Source: Flaccisagitta enflata (taxonomy: Eukaryota; Chaetognatha; Sagittoidea; Aphragmophora). Taken from it: a stretch of 64,000 nucleotides of DNA. The notes beneath the pieces were generated by a model. That model was not told where the DNA came from. It ran no database searches and was given only the letters and a program-made list of their open reading frames with translations. The translations under genes were made by a program, and so were the position numbers. The stretch lies in NCBI GenBank assembly GCA_965153355.1, contig OZ231126.1, positions 32,860,001-32,924,000 of the forward strand, in the 5' to 3' direction. Of the stretch, positions 37,083-48,734 are shown one piece after another (within the stretch, counting starts at the first letter, position 1; the number at the start of each line of letters is the position of its first letter).

Positions 37083-37312
37083 TTGCTTGCTTGCTTGCTC
37101 GAATACATTCGCTCGCAGACCCCATACCATACTAACGCACATTCAAACACCTATCCGCGTGGGCTCTACCGTGCCCATTTCCTTGTCCATGTGCCATCCT
37201 ACTTTTTTCATTTCATCAAATTGAGCTCTAAGCGATTCCGGGCGCAAAAAAATGTTTCCAACGCGTGAGAAGTGACGAGTGTTGTTCAGCAATCACACGC
37301 ACTGGGAAAATC

Positions 37313-37314
<2 letters not shown>

Positions 37315-37395
<81 letters not shown>
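37315..37395. repeat. (GA)n
   Basis: Pure dinucleotide. Confidence 0.98.
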
Positions 37396-37398
<3 letters not shown>

Positions 37399-37839
37399 AT
37401 ACTCATACAGAGAGATACAGACATATAGACAGATAAACAGACGGAAAGAGAAGAAGCAGGAATAAATGGCCGACAGAGACCGAGAGGAAATGAGAAAGAA
37501 CAAGCTGAAGGGTAAACAGAGCTGGGTGGCAAACAGACAAGAAAAAAAATGTTTGAACTAAGACTAGAGCTTAGTATTTGTTTCAATTTGAAGTTTTTTT
37601 TTTTTTTTGAACTGTTTGAAAATAAAATCTCTCAGAATATAATTCCAAACCTTTATTTGCCAACGCTCATTGCCATGTTGTTTTGATATTTAAAAAGACA
37701 GTGTGGATGTACAATGGCTTGCTTGGGAAATTCCTACCAGGAAGCACGTTACTGCTTTCATTTGAATATAGGCATAAATAAGCGAGCACTCATTCAACGC
37801 ACTCACAGTTACAGACTCAAAACCAAAACCCGCACGCTA

Positions 37840-37840
<1 letters not shown>

Positions 37841-37920
<80 letters not shown>
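37841..37920. repeat. (ACAG)n then (CA)n
   Basis: Eight tetranucleotides then dinucleotides. Confidence 0.98.
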
Positions 37921-37921
<1 letters not shown>

Positions 37922-38254
37922 CGATGGGGTTTTCCCCCCCACGCGTGTAAATGTACGTCTCGCTGAAGCGGTTCGAACCATTTAACGCTCTCATCAAATC
38001 GTTTTTCTGGTGCTCGCGACCATTTTTGGGCTCGTTTTATACCTCGATTTTACGACTTACTTCCTTCTCTTAATGACGCTTTTCCAAATGAGAGGCAATG
38101 ATTCGACCACCGAGAGAGGATTTTTTCCCCTGGCTGCTGGGCTACCGCTTTCTGTTTTATCCTTTCTTTCCTTCCTTCCTTCCTTACTTCCTTCCTTTCC
38201 CCCTCGCTCCCATTTCCACCTCTCTCCCAATTTTCACCTTTCACGTGGGCCACT

Positions 38255-38365
38255 TAAGTTTATATGAGGCTGTGTCCTTTGGGTCGTTCGGTCGGTCGGT
38301 CGATTGGTCTGTAATTTCTTCGACGATCCACACGGCGCACGTTTGGGCCTACTTGGCCTGGTTAT
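38255..38365 (+). mobile_element. Hairpin element, partial, GGCCTACTTGGCC end
   Basis: GAGGCTGTGTCC, (GGTC)n, ACGATCCACACGGCGCACG and GGCCTACTTGGCCTGG match copies 9 and 16; the hairpin is not intact. Confidence 0.6.
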
Positions 38366-38582
38366 ATGAACTTTGCATTGCAGCTGTAACCCATTGGAAG
38401 GTCAAACACCGCGTTCATGAATCTTTATCTGCCGCGACTGCATTTCCGTTGTTGGTGAAACGTCATTGCTTTTCAAACCTCTCCAAAAAAAGCACTCGCG
38501 CTAGTAGGTTCCTGTTCTCTTTTGTGTGTGTGTATGTATGTGTGTGTGTGTTTGTTTGTTTAATTGTTAGTATGTTTGTTTT

Positions 38583-38804
<222 letters not shown>

Positions 38805-39139
38805 CCTACACCGCCTACACAGCTCTGTACACATTGCATTGTGTACGAAAACCAACGCGCAAAAGGTCAGGCCCGAGGAAAGGAAACCATAAAAAGAACA
38901 ACTAAAAAACAACCATTATCTGCTTTGGACATTCATGGCCTTTCAAAGCAGGAATTTACAATTCACTTTTTTAAAAAAAAAAACAGAATAAAGAAAAGAA
39001 GAGTTCCATCGTTAAGTTTGAAAAAAAGAGGAAAGCTGAAAAAATGTTGGTCATTTTTCAGTTTTACGCGGATAACGATTATGTACATTACTCTCTCAAC
39101 AAGCTCGTTTAGTTGAAATACAACGACGACTGTAACATC

Positions 39140-39248
39140 ATGATCAACTCAGCGCATCTCGAAATCCCCTTCTTCCCGCTCCTCCTCTACGTCATCATCC
39201 AACTCGTTGTCTTCCCTCCTATCATCCAAGTAGACGCAGTTAATCCAA
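39140..39248 (+). CDS. Nested gene exon 1: signal peptide
   Basis: The ATG at 39140 opens MINSAHLEIPFFPLLLYVII, continuing as a hydrophobic stretch and ending VDAVNP; VDA is a plausible signal-peptidase site (A at -1, V at -3). It is too short to stand out as an open frame. A donor CCAA|GTTCGT gives phase 1, which is what exon 2 needs. The donor is not strong, and no TATA box or initiator was recognised upstream, so the 5' end of the transcript is unknown. Support is indirect: position, hydrophobic character and phase. Confidence 0.6.
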
Positions 39249-39860
39249 GTTCGTAATCTTCGGGTGCTCCTAAAGAATGCAGTCCTGTATATAATTGAGT
39301 TCCCCCTCCCCTTACGATGTATCATAAAAAGCAGTTTGCTGATAATTTCGTTGCTACAAAAATGATAGAAGACTTTGTCCGATTGCCTTGAAATTTTAAA
39401 TGATGTCTAGGTAGTGTGTCTTTTGATACCAGTTCAAATTTTGTGAGAATCGGAAATTGTTTTCTATGATTTTTGCATGATCCTTTATTATGACTTGTCA
39501 AAATTCCTGAAAAATGATGCATTTTTAAAAAAAATTACATTTATTTCTGAATGGTTTGAGCTGATACTCAGATTTCTCCTTTAAAAGAGGGCCCAAAATA
39601 TAGATCAGTGAAAAGGGCTCCAAGACAGTCTTAAATTTCCATTTTTTTTTCAACCATATCTTCATAAACAAAACACTTAATGAATCCTAATCACTAATTC
39701 CTTCAAACCTCAGTTTTGCAAACCATCATTAAAATCTTTTGTATGGTGAAAATGATAGTAAAAGTTGTACAATTTGGATGAAATTTTAGAAGCTGTTAGA
39801 GGGAAGTATGTTGTACCTCCATGTCAATTTTTGTCTGAATCGGATAACATTAAGTATGGT

Positions 39861-40018
39861 TTTTAGTCGCGGACAAGCGACTCTATAAGAGGCTTTGTCC
39901 GTCCGTCCGTTGGTTGGTTGGTCGGTCCGTGGTGATCGAGTTGGAAAGTGTGAAAACGCGCATTTCCGCCCCTGCCCACCCGTCCGCGACTGGTATTGGC
40001 CGTGTATCCGGCCTTGTT
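39861..40018 (+). mobile_element. Short hairpin element, copy 14, GTCGCGGAC type
   Basis: TTTTAGTCGCGGACAAGCGACTCTATAAGAGG start, GTCCGTCC/GGTT body, GTGATCGAGTTGGAAAGTG, distal CGTCCGCGACTGG, end GTGTATCCGGCCTTGTT. In the first intron of the nested gene. Confidence 0.9.
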
Positions 40019-41081
40019 AAGAGATTGTTTCCATGTTATGATCACTTACTCACCGTAAGGATCAAAAAAGTGTAGTGTTTTTCAAATTACTGTAGCTTCT
40101 AAACCATTTGAGCTACAATGTCGCGACACGGCTCAAATGAAAGATCTTTCAAAGATCTTTCTAACCATCACCGATTTTCCTTAGTTTCTTTCAAATTAAG
40201 TTGGTTAAAATAGGTTTTAAAAATCCGCTTTTTTTTATGATACAAAGGTTAGATGATATTGTTATTTCCTCAAAGAAATGAATCGATTAAAAAACATTTC
40301 TCATTACATCGTCGGGATGATTCTAATGATGATGACAACAGCAATTGCACGACGAATATGAGGGTAAAGAGAACGGCAACAACGACAACGTTGGGGCCGT
40401 GAATTTGGGTTATGGGATTGGAATTTGGGCTGTGAGGCTAGAATTTGGGTCCAGAGGCCCTTTGAGGGAGGGTGACTGGAAAATGGACCTCTGGGCTAGA
40501 ATTTGGGCTCTGAGGCTTGAGGCTGGGAAGGGGGGGTAAGCTTGAGAAGGAGAAGGAGAAAGAGGCCAGCAGGCCCAAAAGGAGCCTTGAATTTGAGAAT
40601 TGGGGTAGGAATTCGGGCTTTGAGGTTAGGATTTGGGTCCAGAGGCCCTATGAGGAAGGGTGCCTGGAAAATGGATCTCTGGGCTAGAATTTGGGCTCTG
40701 AGGCTTGAGACTGGGAGATGGGGTAAGCTTGAGAAGGAGAAGGAGGCCAGCAGGCCACGAAGGACCCAATGACCTATGCTTGGCGCCCTGAGGCTTACAT
40801 TTGGATCTAGAGGTTGTGATTTGATACTTGTGACTGAAATTTGGGCCTCGAGCCTTGAATTTGGGTTTTGGGGTAGGAATTTGGGCTCTGAGGCTAGGAT
40901 TTGGGTCCAGAGGCCCTATGAGGGAGGCACTGTAGATCCTGGGAACCATCAGGACGTTTTTCATATTACTCCAAGTTTCTCTTCAGTTTGGTTTAGACCA
41001 CACGGGCATGAATTAGGGTCTTATCAATGAAAAATATTTCATCTGGCTCTTTTTGAGAAAAATAGCTTTTTTGTAAAAATG

Positions 41082-41217
41082 TGTTGCATACGCGACACGA
41101 TGTTGCGTATGCAACACTCAGATGTCGCATATGCAACATTGTGTTGCATATGCGACACCATGTTGCGTAGGCGACACCCCTATGTCGCATACGCAACAAC
41201 GTGTTGCATATGCGACA
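41082..41217. repeat. Seven 16-bp palindromes, left array
   Basis: Units fit TGTYGCRTAYGCRACA at 41082, 41101, 41123, 41142, 41161, 41183 and 41202, with spacers of 3, 6, 3, 3, 6 and 3 bases. Confidence 0.95.
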
Positions 41218-41276
41218 TAAATGTTACAAATACTCACGAACATGCCAATACATGTAAGAGGCAAAAAATGGTGTGA

Positions 41277-41355
41277 ACAACCAACAGACCAACCAACAGA
41301 CCGACCGACCAAACGACAAAGCCGGATGTAGAGTCCCATAGCACACAACTGAAAA
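41277..41355 (-). mobile_element. Hairpin element, degenerate end
   Basis: CCAACAGACCAACC body, AAAGCCGGATGTAGAGTCCC, then AGCACACAACTGAAAAAA in place of the intact hairpin. Lies inside the mirrored palindrome structure. Confidence 0.5.
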
Positions 41356-41675
41356 AAAAAGAATGAAAGCATCTAATACAATTTTGTATTGACTTTCAGG
41401 TGATGATCCAGTAGAACACAGAGTAGAATTAAGCTTAACATTTTTCCGCCCCCCTGCCTCCCTGAGAATTTAAATCGGGACTCGGCGTTAAAATGAGACA
41501 ATCTCGGGCCTCAGATTCACTCTCTCAGGGCCCAAATCAGCCCTCTCAGACTGCATATCAGCCTAACAGAACCTCAAAACTCACACTAAACTCACTATTC
41601 TCCCTTATTGATCGCCTTCCAATTACTTGAAATCCATTGTTTGATTCTCTCTCTCTCTTTCTGTCTTTCTGTTTT

Positions 41676-41780
<105 letters not shown>

Positions 41781-41782
41781 CA

Positions 41783-41918
41783 TGTCGCGTGCGCAACACG
41801 CTGTTGCGTATGCGACAATCAAGTGTCGCATACGCAACATCGTGTTGCAGACGCAACACGATGTTGCATATGCAACATATGTGTGTTGCATACGCGACAT
41901 TGTGTTGCATATGCAACA
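41783..41918. repeat. Seven 16-bp palindromes, right array
   Basis: Units at 41783, 41802, 41824, 41843, 41862, 41884 and 41903, again with spacers 3, 6, 3, 3, 6 and 3. Total length equals that of the left array (136 bp). Confidence 0.95.
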
Positions 41919-42954
41919 CATTTTCACAAAAAGTGATTTTTCTCTAAAAGAGCCAGATAGAATATTTTTTGATAATAAGATTTTGATTTATGCACGTGTT
42001 GACCGTACCAAACTGAAGAAAAACTTGGAGTAATATGAAAAATGTCCTGGTGGTTCCCAAGATCCGTAGTGGAGGGTGGCTGGAAAATGGACCTCTGGGC
42101 AAGAATTTGGGCTCTTAGGCTTGAGACTGGGAGGTGGGGTAAGCTTGAGAAGGAGAAGGAGGCCAGCAGGCCCCAAAGGGCCCAATGACCTATGCTTGGC
42201 GCCTTGAGGCTTAAATTTGGATCTAGAGGTTGTGATTTGAAGCTTTAGACTGAGATTTGGGCCTTGAGCCTTGAATTTGAGATTTTGGGTAGGAATTTTG
42301 GCTTGAGGCTAGGATTTGGGGGCGGGTGACTGGAAAATGGACTTCTGGGCTAGAATTTGGCCTCTGAGGCTTGAGGCTGGGGAGGGGGGTACACCGGAGA
42401 AGAAGATGAAGGAGAAATTTCCCGTGTGAAAGCATAGGTCATCGGCCCCTTCGGGGCCGCTGTCCAAAAAGGAAATTTGGAGAAAATATAACTTTTGGCA
42501 GTACCAAATCATGAATACTCATAAGTAAAACACAATTAACCACTTTTCAAACCTTAACTACACTGTTTCACTAACTAATGGGGAAGAAAATCATAGATTT
42601 TGAAACGCGACGCATCGCGTCACGCGTCACGGGGAAGAAAATCAAAGGCAGGAGGAGGTGGGGGGGATCAAAAGTGACTCAATTATCGGAAATAAGTCGA
42701 AGTCAGTCTTCGACTTTTTGACATATTCGAGAGAAACAGGGTTTTCTTTTTCTTATGCGGAAGTTAGGCATCTCATAGGGCTGATTGAGCCCTCATACGA
42801 AATTGATAGGGTACGTAAATTTGATAATTCTCTTTCATTTGGCGCCAAGCAGAATGCTCTACAACAAATATTTTTCGCGCTATGATTTTTTAAAGATTTA
42901 TTTACAAAAAGTTCGAATGGAATTTTTCTTATTTTTTTTTTTTTATTTTGAGTT

Positions 42955-43335
42955 GGATCAATAAAGGAGTAAATTTATGTTTACTTGAGCATGCAAATAC
43001 AAAAAAAAAATGTTTGTGAGCATGGCTGCTCATCTGTAAGGGCGTTTTTGAGCATTTTAGCTCATTTAGCTCACTTAGCTCAGTTTTTTTTTATTTCAAA
43101 TACGATAAATGAATAAATATTTTTATACTTGTTTAGGCAAGCAAATAAAAAAAAACATAGCAGTGAGCAGAGCTGCTCACCTGTAAGGTGTTTTTGAATA
43201 TTTTAGCTCATTTAGCTCATTTAACTTGCTCTTTTTCCCTGATTTAAAATAGGATAAATAAATGAATGTTTTGATTTAAGCATACAAATAGAAGAAGGCT
43301 TATCAGTGAGCAAAGCCAGTTGTCTGGTTGATTTG
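42955..43335. repeat. Tandem repeat of about 118 bp, three diverged units
   Basis: Each unit has GAGCANNGCTGCTCA-like and ATTTTAGCTCATTTAGCTCA phrases and AAATAAATGAAT. Confidence 0.8.
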
Positions 43336-43546
43336 ATCTAAAAAAAAAAATTCAGTGACTGAAGACAAACGCATGGTGAAAAATGATCAATGCTTACGAC
43401 TTTTTTCATCACGGCGACAGTCGCCATTACTGGTATAGACCCCTGAAAGAATGAGTACCACCTATCGGTAACATCAACTATTCAGCTAATTGTTATCGTA
43501 CAACAGTAAGGCCACAAAATGTAAAGTCTCGTCTTGCCCACAACAG

Positions 43547-43771
43547 CTGACAAATACAATCAACCTGCGTACGGCGTCGCGAAAAATTTTAAGGATAAGC
43601 ATATCGCTCAAACGCGTTTGGGGCAACTCAACGAGGAAACTCTGTTGAAATGCAACGAGGCTAACGTCAAATGGTATCGGCGGTCGTTGAGAAGCCAAGA
43701 CGCGCAACTCGGTGACCAGGAAGAGATTCTGCCGACTTTGATGGTCGACTGGAAATGGACGTCGAAAACAA
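43547..43771 (+). CDS. Nested gene exon 2: first half of Ig domain 1
   Basis: Acceptor CCACAACAG, donor AACAA|GTGTGT; 225 bp, phase 1 both sides. It encodes residues 37-112: a lead segment DKYNQPAYGVAKNF, then ETLLKCNEANVKWYRR, the B and C strands of an Ig domain with the first cysteine and the invariant tryptophan seven residues later. It ends TLMVDWKWTSKT, a likely C'-D region. Confidence 0.85.
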
Positions 43772-44098
43772 GTGTGTAACGAGTACTTACGGAGTTCTGA
43801 TAAAGATTGGTTCGTCGTAAGGCCATAAGGCTCCGGCTTGCTCTTTTTGGCCGGTGTATGTGATTGCTTCCGCTCTCGCTTCTGTAACTGTCGATCCAGT
43901 ACTAAAGAAACACTGAATCTGCTTTTGGTAGGTAGCCGGTCTGTGTCCGTCCGTCGGTCACCTGGTCTGTCCATCGGTCACACTAACGTATGATTACCCA
44001 CCCTGGTGACCCATCCGGGTGACCCGGCGCAGATATTGACCTACGATGCCTCGTTTCAACAATTACCCAAAATTGTATTCACCTGTTTTATCTCACAG

Positions 44099-44371
44099 AA
44101 AAAACAGAAACAAAAAATACAAATCCTCAACAGTTCAAATTTGAATTGAACGACAAAGGTCTGATCATTCACGACACCCAATGGCACGATTTGGGCCAGT
44201 ACTACTGTACGACTGGGACCGGTAGCGCCGAAGAAGTCAAAAAGATCTATTTGTTGTATCAAAGACCGATTATTCTCTACGTGGACACGGAGGCCAAAAT
44301 AAAGGACCGAGAATTGGACAAAGCTATCACCGATCCTGCTGATTTCGTTAATCGCCTTGAAGATGCACAAG
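44099..44371 (+). CDS. Nested gene exon 3: second half of Ig domain 1 and linker
   Basis: Acceptor TATCTCACAG. It encodes LIIHDTQWHDLGQYYCTTG, the E-F strands with D-x-G-x-Y-x-C, pairing Cys148 with Cys72 at V-set-like spacing. A hydrophobic strand IYLLYQRPIILYV follows, and a charged segment. The frame meets TGA within six bases after the chosen end, so splicing must occur before it. The donor CAAG|GTCTTT is unusual but its phase 1 matches exon 4 exactly. 273 bp. Confidence 0.85.
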
Positions 44372-44678
44372 GTCTTTGAACATGTTGAAACGGACGGCTG
44401 TTATTAAACCAGTGCAAGAACAACGTCGATATTTCCAGACGTTGACTACAGAGTCTAGCGTGACTTTGAACAACAACAGGAAACGCTGGATAAACAAAGT
44501 GATAGAGACGGATAGACCGATCAAACGATCATTTGTCAGAGACTCTCATCGCAATAGCGTTGCTTGATTGAGATTATAGGCATTATTTACATCAAAAAAT
44601 CTTTTCCTCATATATTTTTCACTCTGCAACGTTAAATCCATCTCAATTTCTCATCATCCGATCACGCTCCTACAAAAG

Positions 44679-44925
44679 CGGAGACACCGATACCGATTGA
44701 ACTGGGCCAAACTGGCGTGATAAAAGCGATGTGGCGCGCGTATCCGTTCGTGGACAGACAATCAACTGCGCCTAAAGGGTTCCAACATTCGGGATACAAT
44801 TGGGACGATGGCGACGCTTGTCGATGGCTCAAAGTCAAGTCAAGTCGAGTCGATCGAAGAAAGGAAAAAATCGCTTTTACCGGCGAAATGGGCAAAGACG
44901 TGGAGTTGATGGGGAAGAATGACAG
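44679..44925 (+). CDS. Nested gene exon 4: second Ig-like region
   Basis: Acceptor CTCCTACAAAAG (weak pyrimidine tract), donor GACAG|GTGTGT; 247 bp, phase 1 in, phase 2 out. It encodes PIPIELGQTGVIKAMWRAYP, where a second Ig domain should have its first cysteine but has Met or Ala, then DDGDACRWLKVK, the only cysteine, and EKIAFTGEMGKDVELMGKND. In the family this region is the membrane-proximal Ig domain; here its disulfide appears lost. Confidence 0.8.
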
Positions 44926-45299
44926 GTGTGTTGACGACTTGATACGCAATTGTGTTTGTGTGATTTGGTACCTGTTACCATGCTATGCTTCTGTAGGTGC
45001 GTGCATTGGTGATCTCGTTTGTGTGGCTGTGTGGCTTTGCTTACTGGTATGAGTTCTTTGAAGTAATTCTGCGTTTGTATGTGAATGGGTTTTGTCTTTT
45101 TTGTCTGCGACGGAATACCATTCCGACGCGGACTATAATTCTAGGCGGGTGGGTGTCATCGTTGTCGTCGTTGTCGTCGTTGTCGTCGTTGTTGTCGTCC
45201 ACACTTTTAGAAATGGGCTAACTTTTGAACGCCTTGACCAATTTGCCTCATATTTGGAGGGAAGTTGTACTAGGGTAAGCCGCTTTACATCCTATGGGT

Positions 45300-46840
45300 A
45301 TGTTATGATCCAACCCACCCAACCGGCCCAACCAGCCTACCAGCCTAAAAGTGAAAAACGTGCATAACTTTGGCATTTTTCAACCGATTTGGTTGAAACT
45401 TGGTATGTAGTCTCTAAATGGAAGGCCTCAACATATGTATTTGATTTGTACACATCTCAGAAAAGTGTCTTGCCTTTTTAAGTTGGTGACCAAGCAGAAA
45501 AAAATTGTGGTAGACAATTTTTTGCTTATACCGTGTTTCGATTTATTTTCCAGAATGTGATAAAACATATATTTTCTAAAGAAACACATTCAGATATCAC
45601 TCTAATTGATAGGATTTGATTAAATTACGTCATTCCTGGCCTGCAAACGACCTTTTTTACGAACTGCCGTTTTCATTTTTCTGCGCCAACTCTTTAATTC
45701 GATGTTTGATGTACGTTCCAGGTCATGAATCTGGAATGCGAGTTGAAGCGAAGTCATTCTAGTGGTTTTCATGGTGCTCAGCGGGTCAGGGGTGTCATAA
45801 TTCCGCATAAATAGCAAGATCATGTCAAAACCACCTGCTAATGATGATCAGGAGATGATGCGGATTCGCACAGTTTCCGTGACATGTGGATTTGTAGCAC
45901 CATAAAGCAAATCATTCAACAAAGTCATCAGTAAAAGTTTTTGCCTTGATTAAAATACTTAAATAAATCAGAAGAGAAAAAAAAACCTCGGGAAGACCGA
46001 GGTAAAGACAACTAATCTGGAAATCTAGGTTCTCTCTCTTCGGAAGTCGTTTGTCTGAGATGAGATTTTAGCATGTTAACCGGCCAAACCGGCCTACCAC
46101 CAAACCAGCCTACCAGCCTAAAAGTTAAAAACGTGCATAACTTTGTCATTTTTCAACCAATTTGGTTGAAACTTGGTATGTAGTCTCTAAATGGAAGGAC
46201 TCAACATGTGTATTTGAATTGTAAAGATTTTAGCATGCTAACCGGCCAAACCAGCCTACCACCCTACTAGGCTACCAGTCTAAAAGTGAAAAATGTGCAT
46301 AACTTTTACATTTTTCAATCGATTTGGTTGAAACTTGGTATGGAGTCTCTAAATGGAAAGACTCAACATATGTATTTGAATTGTAAAGATTTTAGCATGC
46401 TAACCAGCCAAACCAGCCTACCACCTAACTAGCCTACCAGCCTAAAAGTGAAAAACGTGCATAGCTTCGGCATTTTTCAACCAATTTGGTTGAAAGTTGG
46501 TATGTAGTCCCTAAATGGAAGGACTCAACATATGAATTTGATTTCAAAAGATTTTAGCATGCTAACTGGCCTACTTGCCAGCCAGCCAGCCTACTACCCT
46601 AAGAGTGATAAATGTGCAAAACCTTAATCATTTTCAACCAATTTGGTTAAAACTTGGTATGTAGACTCAAAATGAAACGACTCTATGTTTGTAAGTGATT
46701 TAACACAATTTTAGCATGCTAACCGGTAAAACCAGTTTATTGCTCAGCCACCCTACCTTCTGTGAAAAAAACTTGCAGAATTTTGGCCGTCTTTCACCTA
46801 TTTGATTAAAACTTGCTACAGAGACTTAAAGTGAAACAGC
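45300..46840. repeat. Minisatellite of about 160 bp
   Basis: One unit at 45300-45450, then five tandem units from about 46070. Each has TTTTAGCATGCTAACCGGCC, CAGCCTACCAGCCTAAAAGT and TTTGGTTGAAACTTGGTATG. In nested intron 4. Confidence 0.9.
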
Positions 46841-46854
46841 TTAACATATGCTGT

Positions 46855-47400
46855 CTGATGATGCCATTTGACAATGCCGTTTGACAATGCTGTTGCCAAT
46901 GCCGTTTGACAATGCCGTTTGACGATGCCGTTCGACAATGCTATTTGACCATGCCATTTGACGATGTCGTTTGACAATGTCGTTTTACAATGTTGTTTGA
47001 CAATGTTGTTTGACAATGTCGTTTGACAATGTCGTTTGACAATGTCGTTTGACAATGCCGTATGACAATGCCGTATGACAACGCCGTATTACAACGCCTT
47101 ATAACAACGCCGTATTACAACGCCGTTTTACAACGCCGTTTTACAACGCCGTTTTACAACCTTTTTACAACGCCGTATTACAATGCCGTATGACAATGCC
47201 GTATGACAACGCCGTATGACAATGCCGTATGACAACGCCGTATGACAACGCCGTATGACAACGCCTTATGACAACGCCGTATGACAACGCCGCATGACAA
47301 CGCCGCATGACAACGCCGCTTGACAACGCCGTTTGACAACGCTGTTTGACAACGCTGTTTGACAACGCCGTTTGACAACACCGTTTGACAATGCTGATTG
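46855..47400. repeat. 13-bp minisatellite, about 42 units
   Basis: GACAATGCCGTTT and variants (GACAACGCCGTAT, TACAACGCCGTAT, GACAACGCTGTTT), ending 70 bases before nested exon 5. Confidence 0.95.
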
Positions 47401-47469
47401 ACACCAGTCGCGGACCCATAATCTTTCAAGATTTTTCTTTAATGAAAGAATCGGCTTCATATTCCGCAG

Positions 47470-47739
47470 ATACACTTACAAATTCGACGCTCAGAAAGGC
47501 GAAGCCACGTGGACGATCAAGCCCGTTAAGGACGGCGAAGGAGGCGACGAAGGGAATCGAACGCTCAACGTCCAATCTTCACGCGGCTCGACTTACTTCG
47601 CTTATTTCGTGCGTCCGAAAGATAGCATGGCTTATCTGATGCCTCTGATCATTCTCGTCGTCGAAGTCGTTCTCATCATCATTTTCTGCGTCGTTTTCTA
47701 CTTTGTGGAAAAACGGCGGGAAAGAAAAGTCGAAGAAAG
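47470..47739 (+). CDS. Nested gene exon 5: end of Ig region 2 and transmembrane helix
   Basis: Acceptor CATATTCCGCAG, donor GAAAG|GTGACG; 270 bp, phase 2 both sides. It encodes YTYKFDAQKGEATWTIKPV, then GNRTLNVQ with an N-glycosylation sequon, STYFAYFV where Y-x-C is expected in an Ig F strand, then the helix LMPLIILVVEVVLIIIFCVV with a central Glu and the basic VEKRRERK. This is the most diagnostic exon for the basigin/neuroplastin family. Confidence 0.9.
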
Positions 47740-47834
47740 GTGACGCGATTGGGCGGCGAATTTTGAGTACGAGCTTGCAATTACGAGCGTTTCATTGTGA
47801 AAGTAGCAAAGTGTGAGAGGAGGCATAGAGAGTA

Positions 47835-48238
47835 CAGACGGGACCATATTAACAGCTGAGGCGGAACCCTAAGCGTTAGCACCCCCCCTACAGCCCACTA
47901 TGTTCAGACAATTTTGACACTTATTATGGCGTTTGAAACCTTAGGTGGGTACAAGTGGAGCCACCATGGCGATTTTTTAATTTTTTATTTAGAACACCCT
48001 AAAATTTAGTGAAATCACCCAAATCTGCCCAAATAAAATTGAGCATTTTTTTTTCATCAATTCTAAAAATTTGGGGCTGTTCGAAATGGAAATACAAAAA
48101 TCGCCACGATGGCGCTACTTGTACCCACCTAAAGTGTCAACCGCCACAGAAAGTATTAAAATTGTCTGAACACAGTCGGCTGTAGAGGGGGTGCTAACGC
48201 TTAGGGTCCCGCCTCAGCTTTTAAAATGGTCCCGTCTG
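47835..48238. mobile_element. 404-bp MITE-like foldback
   Basis: CAGACGGGACCAT left, ATGGTCCCGTCTG right, both flanked by TA. Arms extend through AGCTGAGGCGG, CCTAAGCGTTAGCACCCCC and TAGGTGGGTACAAGTGGAGC-type sequence. TA flanks suggest a Tc1/mariner-type MITE. In nested intron 5. Confidence 0.9.
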
Positions 48239-48367
48239 TAGACAGACGGACTAAAAGACGGACACGAACTAACATCTTAACAAACAAACAAGCATACAAA
48301 CAAATTAACTAAGAAGAAATCAAACCGAGACTGCTGTAAGAAATACGCTTCCTCTCCAAAAAGCCAG

Positions 48368-48602
48368 TCCGTCGACGATCCAGCTGGAGGATCCCAAGAA
48401 AGCCTTACCAGCGGAAAAGATGTCAAAGACGCCCAATCCGACTCCGTCGCCAACTTCAACCAAAGCCGGGCCGGGGCAGCAGCAGCAGCAGCAGAAGCAG
48501 CAGTCGGCGGCGGCGGCAACGAAAACGCCAACGAAAACGCCAACGCGGAAAGGCGCCAATGTGAACAAAGCCGCCAACGGCAACGAAACCCAATCAAATG
48601 TT
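48368..48602 (+). CDS. Nested gene exon 6: cytoplasmic tail, low complexity
   Basis: With acceptor AGCCAG at 48367 the frame gives IQLEDPKKALPAEKMSKTPN, Pro/Ser/Thr repeats, GQQQQQQKQQSAAAATKTPT and KAANGNETQSNV, then donor GTT|GTACGT, phase 0. Four bases upstream a second AG (AAAAAG, 48363) has the same required phase and would open a different frame (DDPAGGSQESLTSGKDVKDA, then a poly-Ala stretch) that stays open past this point. The first frame was chosen because it joins exon 7 in phase and reads as a Lys/Pro/acidic tail. The choice is inferred. Confidence 0.6.
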
Positions 48603-48734
48603 GTACGTTAACCGGCGAGTCCTTATCTTAAAAGCGTTATTTTTGACATACATTATGGTATCACTTATGACGGCGAGCATTTGATGCCAACATATAGCGT
48701 TTCACCCCATTTTTCTAATTATAGTTGAATAGTT

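Noticed and set aside
43935-44040. Possible further hairpin-element copy (GTCCGTCCGTCGGTCACC)
   Set aside because: Only the GTCC/GGTC body is similar; hairpin and end are not recognisable.
44376-44567. 63-codon open frame beginning MNMLKRTAVIKPVQ after nested exon 3
   Set aside because: It lies in a different frame from exon 3, and exons 3 and 4 join in phase across it, so it is best read as intron. No domain recognised.
47860-48238. Coding potential in the foldback of nested intron 5
   Set aside because: Sequence is an inverted repeat with TA flanks and stop codons in all frames.
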